64,000 nucleotides of DNA from JAUIAI01 sp041396685 (GTDB taxonomy: Bacteria > Pseudomonadota > Gammaproteobacteria > Burkholderiales > Burkholderiaceae_E), in the NCBI GenBank assembly GCA_041396685.1, contig JAWKYD010000015.1, forward strand, positions 124,001-188,000. Reading direction: 5' to 3'. The position numbers were made by a program, and so were the translations under genes. Position 1 is the first letter of the stretch. Each line of letters begins with the position of its first letter. The notes beneath the pieces were generated by a model. That model made no database searches. It was not told the origin of the DNA and saw only the letters and a list, made by a program, of their open reading frames with translations. This document shows, one piece after another, positions 1 to 9,171 of this stretch.

Positions 1-1
1 T

Positions 2-274
2 GCCCCCTGGATCGGCTGGATCCACGATCTGGCCAGCCCGGATCCGTACTACGTGCTGCCGCTGCTGATGGCGATCAGCATGTTCGTGCAGACCAAGCTG
101 AATCCGACGCCGCCCGATCCGGTGCAGGCCAAGGTCATGCTGTTCATGCCGATCGTGTTCTCGGTGATGTTCTTCTTCTTTCCGGCCGGCCTGGTGCTCT
201 ACTGGCTGGTCAACAACCTGTATTCCATCGCGCAGCAGTGGGTGATCACGCGCAAGATCGTCAAGCCTCATTGA
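2..274 (+). CDS. yidC: Membrane protein insertase YidC, C-terminal part (5' end outside the window)
   Basis: The last 90 codons of YidC, which inserts and folds inner-membrane proteins alone or with SecYEG. The reading frame is open from base 2. It shows the end of the conserved 60KD-IMP domain: a hydrophobic segment with MAISMFVQTKLNP, then PIVFSVMFFFFPAGLVLYW, and the usual C-terminal NNLYSIAQQW motif followed by a basic tail. Both visible membrane segments match the family's last transmembrane helices. The stop overlaps the start proposed for mnmE, so the two are probably translationally coupled. The yidC-mnmE order is typical of the origin-proximal region in proteobacteria. Identification is secure; only the truncation limits it. 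Confidence 0.96.
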   Translation, partial: APWIGWIHDLASPDPYYVLPLLMAISMFVQTKLNPTPPDPVQAKVMLFMPIVFSVMFFFFPAGLVLYWLVNNLYSIAQQWVITRKIVKPH

Positions 275-1641
275 CGCAGCCATCGGGCGACGACCCGATC
301 GTCGCTTTGGCCAGCGCGCCCGGTCGCGGCGCGATCGGTGTGATCCGGCTGTCCGGTCGTGATCTCGGACCGGTGCTGAAGCGGCTTTTCGCGGCGCCAC
401 TGCAGCCGCGGTATGCGCACTACGGGCCGTTGCGCGACGCCAGCGGCGACGTGCTAGACCACGGCATCGCGATTCACTTCCCGTCGCCGCATTCCTACAC
501 CGGCGAGGATGTCCTGGAGTTGCAGGCACACGGTGGGCCGGTGGTCATGCAACTGCTGATGCAGGCCTTGCTCGAGATCGGCCGGCCGATGGGTTTGCGC
601 CTGGCGCGTGCCGGTGAGTTTACCGAGCGCGCGTTTCTGAATGGCAAGCTCGATCTCGCCCAGGCCGAGGCCGTGGCGGATCTCATCGACGCCGGCTCCG
701 CCCAGGCCGCGCGCATGGCGGCCCGTTCGCTGGCCGGCGAGTTCTCGTCCGAGGTGGGCGCGATTGCGCGCGCGATGCTGGACACCCGCATGGTCGTGGA
801 AGCCGGCCTCGATTTCCCTGAGGAGGAGATCGACATCCTTGCAGATGGCGATGTGCTTCGCCGTGTCGCCACCATCGAATCGGATTTACGAGAACTGCTG
901 GCCACCGCGCGCCAGGGAGCGCTGCTGCGCGAGGGCATGGTCGTGGCAATTGCAGGGAGACCCAATGTCGGAAAATCTTCGCTGCTCAATGCGCTCGCCC
1001 GGGCCGAGGTGGCGATCGTCACCGACCTGCCGGGCACCACACGCGACCGCCTCAGCCAGACCGTACTGATCGACGGCGTACCGGTCGAGATCATCGATAC
1101 CGCGGGACTGCGCGAGACCGATGATCCGGTCGAGCGGATCGGCATCGAGCGAGCGCGCGAAACCATCGGTCGCGCGGATGTCGTGCTGTGGCTGGTCGAC
1201 GCGCGCGATCCGGATCAATCCGTGTCCGATCGGGTCGCCGCCGATGCGATCGCGGCCGCCCGCCAAGCCGGCGCCACTCAGCTGCAGGTACTCAACAAGA
1301 TCGACCTCACCGGCGAGGAGCCGGGCGAGGGTGACGACGGCGGCATCCGCTTGTCCGCGAAGTCCGGGGCCGGGCTCGAGGTCTTGCGACGGCGACTGCT
1401 GGCTCTGGCCGGCTGGCAGGGCGCCGGCGAGGCGCGATTCATCGCCCGCGAGCGTCATCTGCAGGCCATGCAGGAGGCGGCCGCCCATCTCGAGGCGGTG
1501 CCGCAGGCTTCGCTGGCAGGGCCCGAATTGATGGCAGAGGAGTTACGCCTCGCGCACCGTGCGCTGGGCCGGATCACCGGCGAGGTGACAGCCGACGACC
1601 TGCTCGGCGAGATCTTCGGCCGCTTTTGCATCGGCAAGTAG
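271..1641 (+). CDS. mnmE: tRNA uridine-5-carboxymethylaminomethyl modification GTPase MnmE
   Basis: MnmE works with MnmG to install the (carboxymethyl)aminomethyl group on U34 of certain tRNAs. The protein is 456 residues if translation starts at the TTG at 271, close to the usual ~454. That TTG overlaps the yidC stop. A GTG at 238 would add 11 residues that look unrelated to the family. An N-terminal formyl-THF-binding domain with PGRGAIGVIRLSG is followed by a helical domain split by the G domain. G1 is GRPNVGKSS near residue 229, the G2 region LPGTTRD, G3 DTAGL, G4 NKID and G5 SAKSG. The C-terminus ends in the conserved FCIGK with the essential cysteine. Its partner mnmG is 25 kb downstream here, although the two are close neighbours in many relatives. 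Confidence 0.97.
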   Translation: MTQPSGDDPIVALASAPGRGAIGVIRLSGRDLGPVLKRLFAAPLQPRYAHYGPLRDASGDVLDHGIAIHFPSPHSYTGEDVLELQAHGGPVVMQLLMQALLEIGRPMGLRLARAGEFTERAFLNGKLDLAQAEAVADLIDAGSAQAARMAARSLAGEFSSEVGAIARAMLDTRMVVEAGLDFPEEEIDILADGDVLRRVATIESDLRELLATARQGALLREGMVVAIAGRPNVGKSSLLNALARAEVAIVTDLPGTTRDRLSQTVLIDGVPVEIIDTAGLRETDDPVERIGIERARETIGRADVVLWLVDARDPDQSVSDRVAADAIAAARQAGATQLQVLNKIDLTGEEPGEGDDGGIRLSAKSGAGLEVLRRRLLALAGWQGAGEARFIARERHLQAMQEAAAHLEAVPQASLAGPELMAEELRLAHRALGRITGEVTADDLLGEIFGRFCIGK

Positions 1642-1710
1642 GCGACACGAACGACGGTCGCGCGCGGCTGGCTAGAATCCTCGTTTTCACTGCCTGACCT
1701 GGAGACGATC

Positions 1711-2733
1711 GTGACACAAGCTTCGACGCCCGCAGCGGTTCGCGAGGCGCTGTTCCTGATGATGTGCCGGATCCGTGCGTTCGAAGAGGCCGCCAACCGG
1801 GCCAGCCAGGGAGGGGTGGCGGCCTTTGGTCAGAGCCTGGGCGGCAGCGCCAGCGTGCGCGGACCCTTGCACCTGTCGATCGGGCAGGAGGCCGTGTCGG
1901 CAGGCGTTTGCGCGCATCTGACGAGCGATGATTATCTGACGTCCACGCACCGTGGTCATGGCCACACCCTGGCCAAGGGTGCCGATCCTACGCGCATGAT
2001 GCTCGAGCTCTACGGCAAGGCCGGGGGCTACTGCGGCGGCCGGGGCGGCTCGATGCACATTGCCGACTTTTCTGTCGGCATGCTCGGTGCCAACGGCGTC
2101 GTGGCTGCGGGCATGCCGATCGCGGTCGGCGCTGCGCATGCACTGAAGATCCAGGGCCGTGATGCGATCGCGGTGTCCTTCTTCGGCGATGGCGCGATCA
2201 ATCGCGGCCCCTTCGGCGAGAGCCTGAACTGGGCATCTGCCTACGGTCTGCCGGTGTTGTTCGTCTGCGAGGACAATCAATGGTCGGCCACCACCCGCAC
2301 GGCCGACATGTCCGCGGGCGACGGCGCTGCCGCCCGCGCGCGCGCCTACGGCATCGAGGCGGAGACGGTCGATGGCATGGATCTGCTGGCCGTTTACCAG
2401 ACCGCCGGCCGCCTGATCGACGCAATGCGCGGCGATGGGCGGCCCCGCCTACTGCATGCGCTGACCTATCGCTTCACCGGGCATGTATCGGTCGATCCGG
2501 CCGTCTATCGCAGCCCTGCCGAGGTAGCGGCTGCGCGTGAACGAGATCCGATTGCGCTCGCGAAGGCGCGCTTCACGTCGGAGGGCATGGCGGTGGCGCA
2601 TCTCGATGCACTGGCCGCACAGGCCGATGCGGAGATCGCGGCCGCCGTAAGCGCCGCCGAGCAGGCGCCGTGGCCCGACGAATCGGCCACCCGACAGGAC
2701 GTTCAGGACCTGGCCAGCAACGATTGGACTTGA
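1711..2733 (+). CDS. Thiamine-diphosphate-dependent 2-oxoacid dehydrogenase, E1 alpha subunit
   Basis: A 340-residue E1 alpha subunit of a pyruvate, acetoin or branched-chain 2-oxoacid dehydrogenase. E1 decarboxylates the oxoacid on ThDP. The ThDP motif starts with GDG at residues 159-161 and ends at EDNQ near 187-190. The HRGHGH loop near 80-85 and the GGRGGSMH motif near 109-116 are also typical. The gene is followed after 4 bp by the E1 beta gene, so the two form one unit. No E2 or E3 gene is nearby, so the substrate cannot be read from context; acetoin/pyruvate-type enzymes are the closest pattern. The start is an in-frame GTG after a GGAG-like ribosome binding site. Confidence 0.9.
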   Translation: MTQASTPAAVREALFLMMCRIRAFEEAANRASQGGVAAFGQSLGGSASVRGPLHLSIGQEAVSAGVCAHLTSDDYLTSTHRGHGHTLAKGADPTRMMLELYGKAGGYCGGRGGSMHIADFSVGMLGANGVVAAGMPIAVGAAHALKIQGRDAIAVSFFGDGAINRGPFGESLNWASAYGLPVLFVCEDNQWSATTRTADMSAGDGAAARARAYGIEAETVDGMDLLAVYQTAGRLIDAMRGDGRPRLLHALTYRFTGHVSVDPAVYRSPAEVAAARERDPIALAKARFTSEGMAVAHLDALAAQADAEIAAAVSAAEQAPWPDESATRQDVQDLASNDWT

Positions 2734-2737
2734 GACG

Positions 2738-3718
2738 ATGACGCTTTCGACAATGACTTACGCGCAGGCGGCCGCCAATGCCCTCGATCGCGCACTGAGC
2801 GAGAATTCAGCCGTCGTGGCACTTGGCGAGGACGTCGGCCGCGGCGGCATCTTCGGTCAGTACAAGGGGCTGACCGAGGCTCATGGCAGCAGCCGGGTAT
2901 TCGACACACCGATTTCGGAGTCGACGATCGTCGGTGCAGCGGTGGGCATGGCGCTCACCGGTTTGCGGCCGGTGGTGGAGATGCGGGTCGTCGATTTCGC
3001 CCTGTGCGCGATCGACGAGATCGTCAATCAGGCGGCCAAGAACCGCTTTATGTTCGGAGGCCAGGGGCGGGTACCGGTGGTATTGCGTCTGCCCAATGGC
3101 ATCTGGACCGCCTCGGCCGCCCAGCACTCGCAATCGCTGGAAGCCTGGTTCGCGCACATCCCGGGTCTGGTGGTGGTGGCGCCGGCCACCGCCTCCGACA
3201 ACTATCACCTGTTGCGTGCCGCGATCGCCTCGGACGACCCGATCGTCTACTTCGAGCACAAGGAATTGTGGGGCGAAAGTGGCGAGGTCGATACCGACGA
3301 CGATACGCAGGCGGTGCTGGGCAAGGCACGCGTCGCGCGCGAAGGCAAGGACCTGACGCTGGTCAGCTGGAGCAAGGCCGTGTGTTGGTGTGAACAGGCG
3401 GCAGAGTTGTTGGCCGCCGATGGCATGTCGGTCGAGGTGATCGACCTGCGCACGATCTGGCCCTGGGATCGCGAGGCCGTGTTGGCATCGGCGCGGCGCA
3501 CCGGCCGCATGCTGGTGGTGCACGAGGCGGTGCAGACCGCAGGTTTCGGCGCGGAGGTCGTGGCAACCGTGGTCGAGCGCGTGCCGCCGGGCTCTGTGCG
3601 CGTCGGTCGGATTGCGCCGCCGCGTCTGCCGGTCGGTTATTCACCCGGACTCGAAGCCGCGGTGCGCATCGATGGCGAGCGCATCGCCGAACGCGTTCGT
3701 GCCTGGATGTCGGCCTGA
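2738..3718 (+). CDS. 2-oxoacid dehydrogenase, E1 beta subunit
   Basis: A 326-residue E1 beta subunit, the partner of the gene just upstream; together they form the alpha2beta2 decarboxylating E1. The transketolase-type pyrimidine-binding domain starts at residue ~6 and includes ALGEDVGRGG, FDTPISE and the region around RPVVEMRVVDF. A C-terminal transketolase domain follows, with LVSWSKAV and VIDLRTIWPWD, the latter being the usual LRTIxPxD signature, and VVHEAVQTAGFGAEV. The 4-bp gap to E1 alpha indicates co-transcription. With no E2/E3 in view, these E1 subunits must use lipoyl partners encoded elsewhere, or belong to an unusual two-component enzyme. Confidence 0.9.
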   Translation: MTLSTMTYAQAAANALDRALSENSAVVALGEDVGRGGIFGQYKGLTEAHGSSRVFDTPISESTIVGAAVGMALTGLRPVVEMRVVDFALCAIDEIVNQAAKNRFMFGGQGRVPVVLRLPNGIWTASAAQHSQSLEAWFAHIPGLVVVAPATASDNYHLLRAAIASDDPIVYFEHKELWGESGEVDTDDDTQAVLGKARVAREGKDLTLVSWSKAVCWCEQAAELLAADGMSVEVIDLRTIWPWDREAVLASARRTGRMLVVHEAVQTAGFGAEVVATVVERVPPGSVRVGRIAPPRLPVGYSPGLEAAVRIDGERIAERVRAWMSA

Positions 3719-3729
3719 ACGCGCGCCTG

Positions 3730-4827
3730 ATGCAGTCGGCGCTGGAGACCATCGGCGCTACCCGTCGAGAGCGTGTCACCGTTCTGCGCACGCTCGTCGT
3801 CGCGTTGGCGGCCGGGGCCGTGTTTGCCGCCTTGAACAGTCCACTGCCCTGGTTGATCGGGCCCTTGCTGGTGACCGCGGGCGCGCGTCTGGCCGGTGTG
3901 TCGCTGAGCAGCCCGCATCCGCTGCGCTGCGCCGGGCAATGGGTGATCGGCGCGGCGCTCGGCCTTTATTTCACGCCCACCGTGATGGCGAGTCTGCTGG
4001 GACTCTGGTGGGGGATCGGCTTGGCCGTCGTGATGGCCTGGGCACTGACACTGGGCTTCGGCTGGGTGCTCAGGCGGTGGGGTGGTCTGGATCCGGCCAC
4101 GGCTTTCTTCGCGGGTGCGGTGGGCAGTGCGACCGAGATGTCGATTCAAGGCGAACGCCATGGTGGTCGCTTCGAACTGATCGCGGCCGTGCACAGCGTG
4201 CGTGTGCTGATCGTGGTCGTCGGCCTGCCCTATGCGTACAAGTGGCTGCAGTTGCACGGGTCGGATCCGTACACGGCGTCGCGACTAGACGTTTTCTGGC
4301 CGGGCCTGCTCGCGTTGATCGCGTCGTCGGTCGCGCTTGCCATCTGGCTCGAGCGTTGGTCGGTCCCGAACATCTGGATGATGGCGCCGTTGGCGGTCGC
4401 CGCGACCAGCAGCGCGCTCGATGTCGCCCCGAGCGCGCTGCCGCCGTGGATGGTGATCGCCGGTCAGATTTTCATCGGCATGTCCTTGGGCGTTCGTTTT
4501 CGGCCCGAGTCGATGGCACACATCAGGCGAATCATGCCCTTGGTGGCGCTCAGCACCGTTGTGCTGATCGTGATCGCCGCGGGTGCGGCGACCCTGCTGG
4601 CCTGGTTGATGGGCCTGCCGCCGGCGACCCTGATCCTGGCCACCTCTCCCGGTGGCATCGGCGAGATGAGTCTTACCGCGAAGGTGTTGCAGCTGGGTGT
4701 GCCGGTCGTGACCGCATTCCAGGTTGCGCGCATGATCGCGATGGTATTGACGGTCGCCCCGATCTATCGGACGCTGGTTCGCCTGTGGCCGGCGCGCTGG
4801 GCCACGCCGTTGTCGGAGCTTGGCTGA
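3730..4827 (+). CDS. AbrB-family (duplicated AbrB domain) integral membrane protein
   Basis: A 365-residue, strongly hydrophobic protein with about ten membrane segments. It matches the bacterial 'AbrB / putative ammonia monooxygenase' membrane family, which is unrelated to the DNA-binding AbrB of Bacillus. Typical features are the N-terminal PLPWLIGPLLVTA and the second-half repeat with PPATLILATSPGGIGEMSLTA; the two halves look like an internal duplication. Function in the family is poorly established; a transport or regulatory role is only inferred. It follows the E1 beta gene by 11 bp and is probably in the same operon, so export or uptake of a related metabolite is possible. Confidence 0.82.
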   Translation: MQSALETIGATRRERVTVLRTLVVALAAGAVFAALNSPLPWLIGPLLVTAGARLAGVSLSSPHPLRCAGQWVIGAALGLYFTPTVMASLLGLWWGIGLAVVMAWALTLGFGWVLRRWGGLDPATAFFAGAVGSATEMSIQGERHGGRFELIAAVHSVRVLIVVVGLPYAYKWLQLHGSDPYTASRLDVFWPGLLALIASSVALAIWLERWSVPNIWMMAPLAVAATSSALDVAPSALPPWMVIAGQIFIGMSLGVRFRPESMAHIRRIMPLVALSTVVLIVIAAGAATLLAWLMGLPPATLILATSPGGIGEMSLTAKVLQLGVPVVTAFQVARMIAMVLTVAPIYRTLVRLWPARWATPLSELG

Positions 4828-4908
4828 CGGAGCTTGCGGTGCCTACTGCGGGATCGAAACGGCGTATCGATCCGTCGGGTCGGTGCGCGGCATGACGAGG
4901 ACACATCA

Positions 4909-5343
4909 ATGACCGAACAATCGAGACCGATCGATGCGTCGGCGCAACTTGCGCTGGCGACTCACTGGCTGGACAGCTTGTTCGCCCCCTGGGTCAGGGA
5001 CCTCGGTCTGCGGGTGCAGTCGATCGATCCGGGCGGCGCTCGTGTGCTTCTGCCGTTTCAGCCGTCGCTGTGTCGTGAAGGCGGCACGATCTGCGGCCAG
5101 GCGCTCATGTCTGCGGCCGATACCTCGATGGTGTTGGCGATCAGTTCGTTGTTCGGTGAATTCCGACCGACCACCACGGTCAGCCTGAACACCTCGTTCC
5201 TGCGCCCCGTGGCCGCCGGCGACGTGACGATCGTCGCGCGGGTGATCAAACCCGGGCGCACGTTGATGTTCGGCGAGATCTCGCTGTCGGGTGCCGACGG
5301 CAAGCTGGCAGCCCATGCGACCACCACCTATGCGATGGTGTGA
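4909..5343 (+). CDS. PaaI-family hotdog-fold thioesterase
   Basis: A 144-residue small thioesterase of the hotdog fold. The ATG at 4909 is preceded by GAGG at proper spacing; longer in-frame starts give an implausible N-terminus. The central stretch with GGTICGQALMSAADTSMVLAI is the family's helix region with the active-site acid, followed by TVSLNTSFLRPV and the beta strands with VIKPGRTLMFGEI. Such enzymes hydrolyse acyl-CoA thioesters; the acyl group here is unknown. The gene lies 81 bp behind the AbrB-type gene on the same strand. Confidence 0.85.
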   Translation: MTEQSRPIDASAQLALATHWLDSLFAPWVRDLGLRVQSIDPGGARVLLPFQPSLCREGGTICGQALMSAADTSMVLAISSLFGEFRPTTTVSLNTSFLRPVAAGDVTIVARVIKPGRTLMFGEISLSGADGKLAAHATTTYAMV

Positions 5344-5365
5344 GCGCCGCTCGCAAGCGGCAGCG

Positions 5366-5869
5366 TCAGGCGATGTCGGGCCCAGTCGTTCGGCTGGCCT
5401 CGAAGCGGCCGATCGCGCGGTTCTTGCGCACCTGACGCCAGTCGTGCCACTGACCGTGCATGGCCACGTAGACACCGATCGGCAGACATTGCGCCGCAGC
5501 CAGCGCGAAACCCAGATTGAACGCGGCATCGGATTCGTGCACCGAATGCGGCACCATCGCACCGGTCAGCACGATGGTCTTGCCGACGACACGTTCGGCG
5601 AGCACGGCGGCGGTTTCGACCATCGTGTCGGTGCCGTGCACGACCACCAGGCGGTCTTCGGTCACCCGTGTACACGCTTCGGCGACGAGCGCGCGATGCG
5701 TGTCGGTCATGTCGAGACTGTCGATCTGCAGCAGTTCATCGACCGGCAAGCGTGCTTGCGCCGTGGCGAGCAGGTCGGCGACGGCAGTGGTGCCGAAGGT
5801 CAGCTGGCCGGCGACGGGATCGTAGCGTTTGTCGAACGTGCCGCCGGTGGCGAGAATGCGAACGGTCAC
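5366..5869 (-). CDS. Short type-I asparaginase-like protein
   Basis: A 167-residue protein covering the N-terminal catalytic domain of the asparaginase/glutaminase family. It begins at a GTG (5869 reading left) with GGAG just upstream; longer frames add a low-complexity arginine/proline N-terminus and are not favoured. The first catalytic threonine is in ILATGGTFD near residue 11, and the second threonine-aspartate pair is in VVHGTDTMVET. The large C-terminal domain of standard ~330-residue asparaginases is absent, so this belongs to the short form seen in many proteobacteria. Substrate is not certain. It is divergent from the patatin gene, with only 14 bp between the two starts. Confidence 0.85.
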   Translation of the reverse strand: MTVRILATGGTFDKRYDPVAGQLTFGTTAVADLLATAQARLPVDELLQIDSLDMTDTHRALVAEACTRVTEDRLVVVHGTDTMVETAAVLAERVVGKTIVLTGAMVPHSVHESDAAFNLGFALAAAQCLPIGVYVAMHGQWHDWRQVRKNRAIGRFEASRTTGPDIA

Positions 5870-5883
5870 GGGGATCTCCGGCG

Positions 5884-6786
5884 ATGGTGAACGCGACATT
5901 GTTCCAGAAAGCGGTGTTCGCCGGCGGTGGGCACCGGTGCTGGTGGCAGGCCGGTTGGTGGTTGCGCGTCGCGGCCGAGCAACCCCTTGCACCGACCCGC
6001 ATCGCCGCTGTCTCGGCCGGCGCCGCCACGGCCTGTCTCTTGTATGCGAACACGCCCGAGGTAGCGCTCGAGCATTATCGCAGTGCGATCTTGCCTGGCG
6101 CGCGCAATGCCTACTGGAACCGTGCCTGGCAGCGTGGTCAGCGCGTGTTTCCGCACGAAGGCATCTATCGCCAGGCGTTGCTCACCCTGCTCGGCGGCGA
6201 GGCCTTCGAGCGACTCAAGCGCGATGCGCCGAGCATGCGCGTGCTCTACGCGCTGGCACCACGCGGTGCCGGTGCCATCGGGGGTTTCGCGCTGGGTGTG
6301 ATGGCCTACAACATCGAGAAACACATCTTTCGCTCGCTGCACCCGCGTCTGGGGTCGCGTCTCGGCTTCGAGCCCGTGATCGGTACGCTGCAGGCCTGCG
6401 CCGACGTGCAGACACTGATCGATCTGTTGTTGTCCTCCAGTGCGACGCCGCCGTTCACGCGCCTGCAGAGTCAGGGTGGCCGCGGCATACTCGACGGCGG
6501 CATGATCGACAATGTACCGGTGATGGCGATCGATGATCCCGGCGAGGCGCGCGACCCGGCCGTTCCCGACACCCTGGTGCTGCTGACGCGGCGCTACGAG
6601 CGTTATCCGGAGCACTTCGTGCACGATGGCCGGGTCTACGTGCAGCCGTCGCGCAGGGTTCCTGTCAGTGGTTGGGACTACACCGTGCCGGCCGCGTACG
6701 AGGCCACCTATCGTCAGGGCCGCGATGACGGCGAGCGTTTTCTGCACTGGCTCGAGGGCCAATCATTCCAACGAGGGACGACATGA
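5884..6786 (+). CDS. Patatin-like phospholipase family protein
   Basis: A 300-residue patatin-type lipid acyl hydrolase. The ATG at 5884 is chosen because the glycine-rich oxyanion-hole loop FAGGGHRCWWQAG follows at residue ~12, as expected near the N-terminus. The nucleophile elbow is AAVSAGAATA, in which the residue before serine departs from the usual GXSXG. The catalytic aspartate is in GILDGGMIDNVP (DGG motif). The stop overlaps the start of the SDR gene by 4 bp, so they are coupled. Lipid substrate and localisation cannot be told; no signal peptide is seen. Confidence 0.85.
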   Translation: MVNATLFQKAVFAGGGHRCWWQAGWWLRVAAEQPLAPTRIAAVSAGAATACLLYANTPEVALEHYRSAILPGARNAYWNRAWQRGQRVFPHEGIYRQALLTLLGGEAFERLKRDAPSMRVLYALAPRGAGAIGGFALGVMAYNIEKHIFRSLHPRLGSRLGFEPVIGTLQACADVQTLIDLLLSSSATPPFTRLQSQGGRGILDGGMIDNVPVMAIDDPGEARDPAVPDTLVLLTRRYERYPEHFVHDGRVYVQPSRRVPVSGWDYTVPAAYEATYRQGRDDGERFLHWLEGQSFQRGTT

Positions 6787-7556
6787 CGACGACCACTGGC
6801 AAACGACCGCTGGCCTGGGTAACGGGGGGTGCCACCGGCATCGGTTTCGCGGCAGCGCAGGCGCTGGGCCGCGCGGGTTATGCGGTGGCCGTCTCCGGCC
6901 GCCGGCACGACAAGATCGAAGAAGCGCTTTCGATGCTGCGCGCGGATGACATCGAGGCCATCGGTTGCCCGCTCGATGTGGCCGATGCGCAGGCTGTCGC
7001 GACCGCGGCCGCGCGACTGCAGCGCGAGCGTGGCGCCATCGAAGTGCTGGTCGCGAGTGCCGGCACCAACGTACCCAAGCGCTATTGGCGCGATCTGAAG
7101 GCCGACGATTTCGCGCGCGTCACGCGCATCAATCTGGAAGGTGTGGCCAACGGCGTCTGCGCCGTATTGCCGGGCATGCGTGCGGCCGGTCGTGGCACCA
7201 TCATCGTCGTTTCGTCGTGGGCCGGCTGGCGTTATCTCACGTTCACCGGTGCGGCCTATGGTGCGAGCAAGCAGGCCCTGGGTCCTTTGGTCGAGAGCAT
7301 CAACGATCAGGAAGGCAGCCACGGCATTCGCGCCACGATGGTTTGTCCGGGCGAGGTGGCCACGCCGATTCTTCGCGCGCGTCCGAGTCCGCCACCCGAG
7401 GCGGACATCGCGCGCATGCTCAAGCCGGAGGACGTCGGCGATGCGATCGCCTATGTGGCCAAAGCGCCCGCACACGTCTGCATCAACGAGCTGGTGATCA
7501 GCCCGACCTGGAACCGCATATATCTGGGCGCCGACGATCTGGTCCCCGTGCGCTGA
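6783..7556 (+). CDS. Short-chain dehydrogenase/reductase (SDR)
   Basis: A 257-residue classical SDR using NAD(P)H. The cofactor loop is VTGGATGIGFA near residues 13-23, the NNAG position reads ASAGTN, the catalytic serine is in VVSSWAGW and the YxxxK pair is in YGASK. PGEVATPI follows, as in many classical SDRs. The start ATG overlaps the end of the patatin gene by 4 bp. The specific substrate is unknown; coupling to a lipid hydrolase suggests, but does not show, a fatty-acid or alcohol derived substrate. Confidence 0.88.
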   Translation: MTTTTGKRPLAWVTGGATGIGFAAAQALGRAGYAVAVSGRRHDKIEEALSMLRADDIEAIGCPLDVADAQAVATAAARLQRERGAIEVLVASAGTNVPKRYWRDLKADDFARVTRINLEGVANGVCAVLPGMRAAGRGTIIVVSSWAGWRYLTFTGAAYGASKQALGPLVESINDQEGSHGIRATMVCPGEVATPILRARPSPPPEADIARMLKPEDVGDAIAYVAKAPAHVCINELVISPTWNRIYLGADDLVPVR

Positions 7557-7564
7557 ACGTCGCG

Positions 7565-8848
7565 TCAACCGTCGATGGTGGCGGGAATCGCGCTCGTGAT
7601 CAGCGCTTCCCAGTCTTTCGTGTTGCCAGGCCATTCGCGTCGGGGGAGCGCATCGAGCCGGCGCAGGATCTCCGCCAGGTGCCAGGTGGGTGGTTGGCCG
7701 AGGGCCTCGGGCTTGTCGTGCCAGAGCAGCCTGATGGTGTTCTCGGTGACCTCGAAGCGGGCCGCCAGGGCCTCGATGATGGCGCGGTCCTGTCCGGTGT
7801 CGACCGCCTGCTTGAGGCGCCACGCGTGGGCGAGATTGTCGAGCCGCGCCGACCCGGATGCGATTGCCGCCAGATCGAACGCTGGCGCCTGCGGGCTGAT
7901 CGCCTGGTCGCGATCGGCGTGTTCGTCGACGGTGCCGAGCGGCGTGTACAGGTCCTCGACGGTGCCGGGATCGATCTGCAGGGTTTCGATGCCGAGCAGG
8001 GTCTCCGCGAGGCTGGCTGCGAAGGCAGGAAGGCGCTCGAGGATGTGCGTGCGCTGGCCGGCGTGGTTCGGTGCGATTCGCAACCAGTTGTAGCAACCCA
8101 GGTGATGTCCGACACCGGCACGCTCGAGGCGTTCGAGCGTCGGTGCATCGAGTGCATCGGCGATGATGCGCATCGCACGCTGTTCGAACAACTCTTCCCG
8201 TTCGTCGATCGAACGCAGCACGCGGCCGTAGAACGGCACGTCGATGACGGCATCACGCAGCGCCTGCCGGCACGCATTCATGAAATCCGGCAGCCGGCTG
8301 GTGCGATCGAACAGACTCGCTGGCGCGCCGGGCTCGAGCCGATGGCGCACGTCGAGATGCCGCCCCCAGTCGTCGCGACGCTTCTCGAGCACGGTCAGCA
8401 TGTCGCCCGCCAGGGTTGCGAACAACAGGTCCAGCGCATGCTCGGGTGATGCCGGGACACGCCGTGCAGCCAACGCACCCTGCGGCAGTTCGCGCTGGTC
8501 CTCGTTCACCAGCCAGTCGATGAGGGCCGCCAGCATACGGTCGCTGAGCAGCGATCGAAAGTCGTACAACATCGCATTGCGATCGACCCCGATCACGCGC
8601 AGATTCAATCCCCAGGCCCGTACCAGCTGCGTGAAAATGGGATTGGTCATCAGCGACAGACGCGAGACCAATGGCAGCAAGACGATGAACAACCGCCACT
8701 CGGACGACGGAGCATGAAACACCACCGCGCGCGGGCTGCGGCAATAGACATCGGCGAGGTGGGCGAATTCCGGGCCTACGCTGCCGACATCGCGTAGTTC
8801 ATCGTCGATGACATGCCGATCGACATGCAGCGCGACACAGGCTTGCAT
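7565..8848 (-). CDS. Hypothetical protein of 427 residues
   Basis: A long reading frame with codon use like its neighbours, opposite in direction to the SDR gene and convergent with it (8 bp between the stops). I do not recognise a family. The protein looks soluble and mostly helical; the N-terminal part contains one moderately hydrophobic stretch (FIVLLPLVSRLSLM), and the rest is rich in leucine, alanine and charged residues with motifs such as WLVNEDQRELPQ and LLWHDKPEALGQPPTW. No signal peptide, metal-binding or nucleotide-binding motif is evident. The start at ATG 8848 has no clear ribosome binding site, so an internal start is possible. Confidence 0.7.
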   Translation of the reverse strand: MQACVALHVDRHVIDDELRDVGSVGPEFAHLADVYCRSPRAVVFHAPSSEWRLFIVLLPLVSRLSLMTNPIFTQLVRAWGLNLRVIGVDRNAMLYDFRSLLSDRMLAALIDWLVNEDQRELPQGALAARRVPASPEHALDLLFATLAGDMLTVLEKRRDDWGRHLDVRHRLEPGAPASLFDRTSRLPDFMNACRQALRDAVIDVPFYGRVLRSIDEREELFEQRAMRIIADALDAPTLERLERAGVGHHLGCYNWLRIAPNHAGQRTHILERLPAFAASLAETLLGIETLQIDPGTVEDLYTPLGTVDEHADRDQAISPQAPAFDLAAIASGSARLDNLAHAWRLKQAVDTGQDRAIIEALAARFEVTENTIRLLWHDKPEALGQPPTWHLAEILRRLDALPRREWPGNTKDWEALITSAIPATIDG

Positions 8849-8873
8849 GTGATGTAAGCGTCGCGCCGACCGG

Positions 8874-9050
8874 TCAGTCGGAACGCTTTGCGAGAATCAA
8901 GAGCCCGGTGCCAGCCGCAAGAATGGCGCTGGCAATGGCGGCACGCATCGCCGAGCCGCGCAGGAGCGCCTCGGTGACGAACAGGGCGCCGGCCATCAGC
9001 ACGAAACGTGCGGTCGAAGCGGTGCGTTGGGCTGGGGTGGTGTCAGGCAT
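8874..9050 (-). CDS. Small membrane protein of 58 residues, unknown function
   Basis: A short open frame read leftwards from ATG at 9050, upstream of and in line with the 427-residue hypothetical gene. The product has a polar N-terminus of about 14 residues and two hydrophobic segments (roughly residues 15-30 and 36-54) ending in a basic tail KRSD. Two membrane helices in a tiny protein with good codon usage support it as a real gene, but no family is recognised and the evidence is only compositional. Confidence 0.5.
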   Translation of the reverse strand: MPDTTPAQRTASTARFVLMAGALFVTEALLRGSAMRAAIASAILAAGTGLLILAKRSD

Positions 9051-9171
9051 GGATCAACGATAACCCATAAAGCGCTCGTTGCGGGGGAAGCTATCCGCCT
9101 GACGGTCGTTTTCGGTCGGCTTTTGAGACACGGGCGGCGGCAGTTGTCCGACGATCAGGACGGTTCGTCGG

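Noticed and set aside
5870..5992. Longer N-terminus for the asparaginase-like protein
   Set aside because: The extension is Arg/Pro-rich, overlaps the divergent patatin start, and a good ribosome binding site precedes the GTG at 5869.
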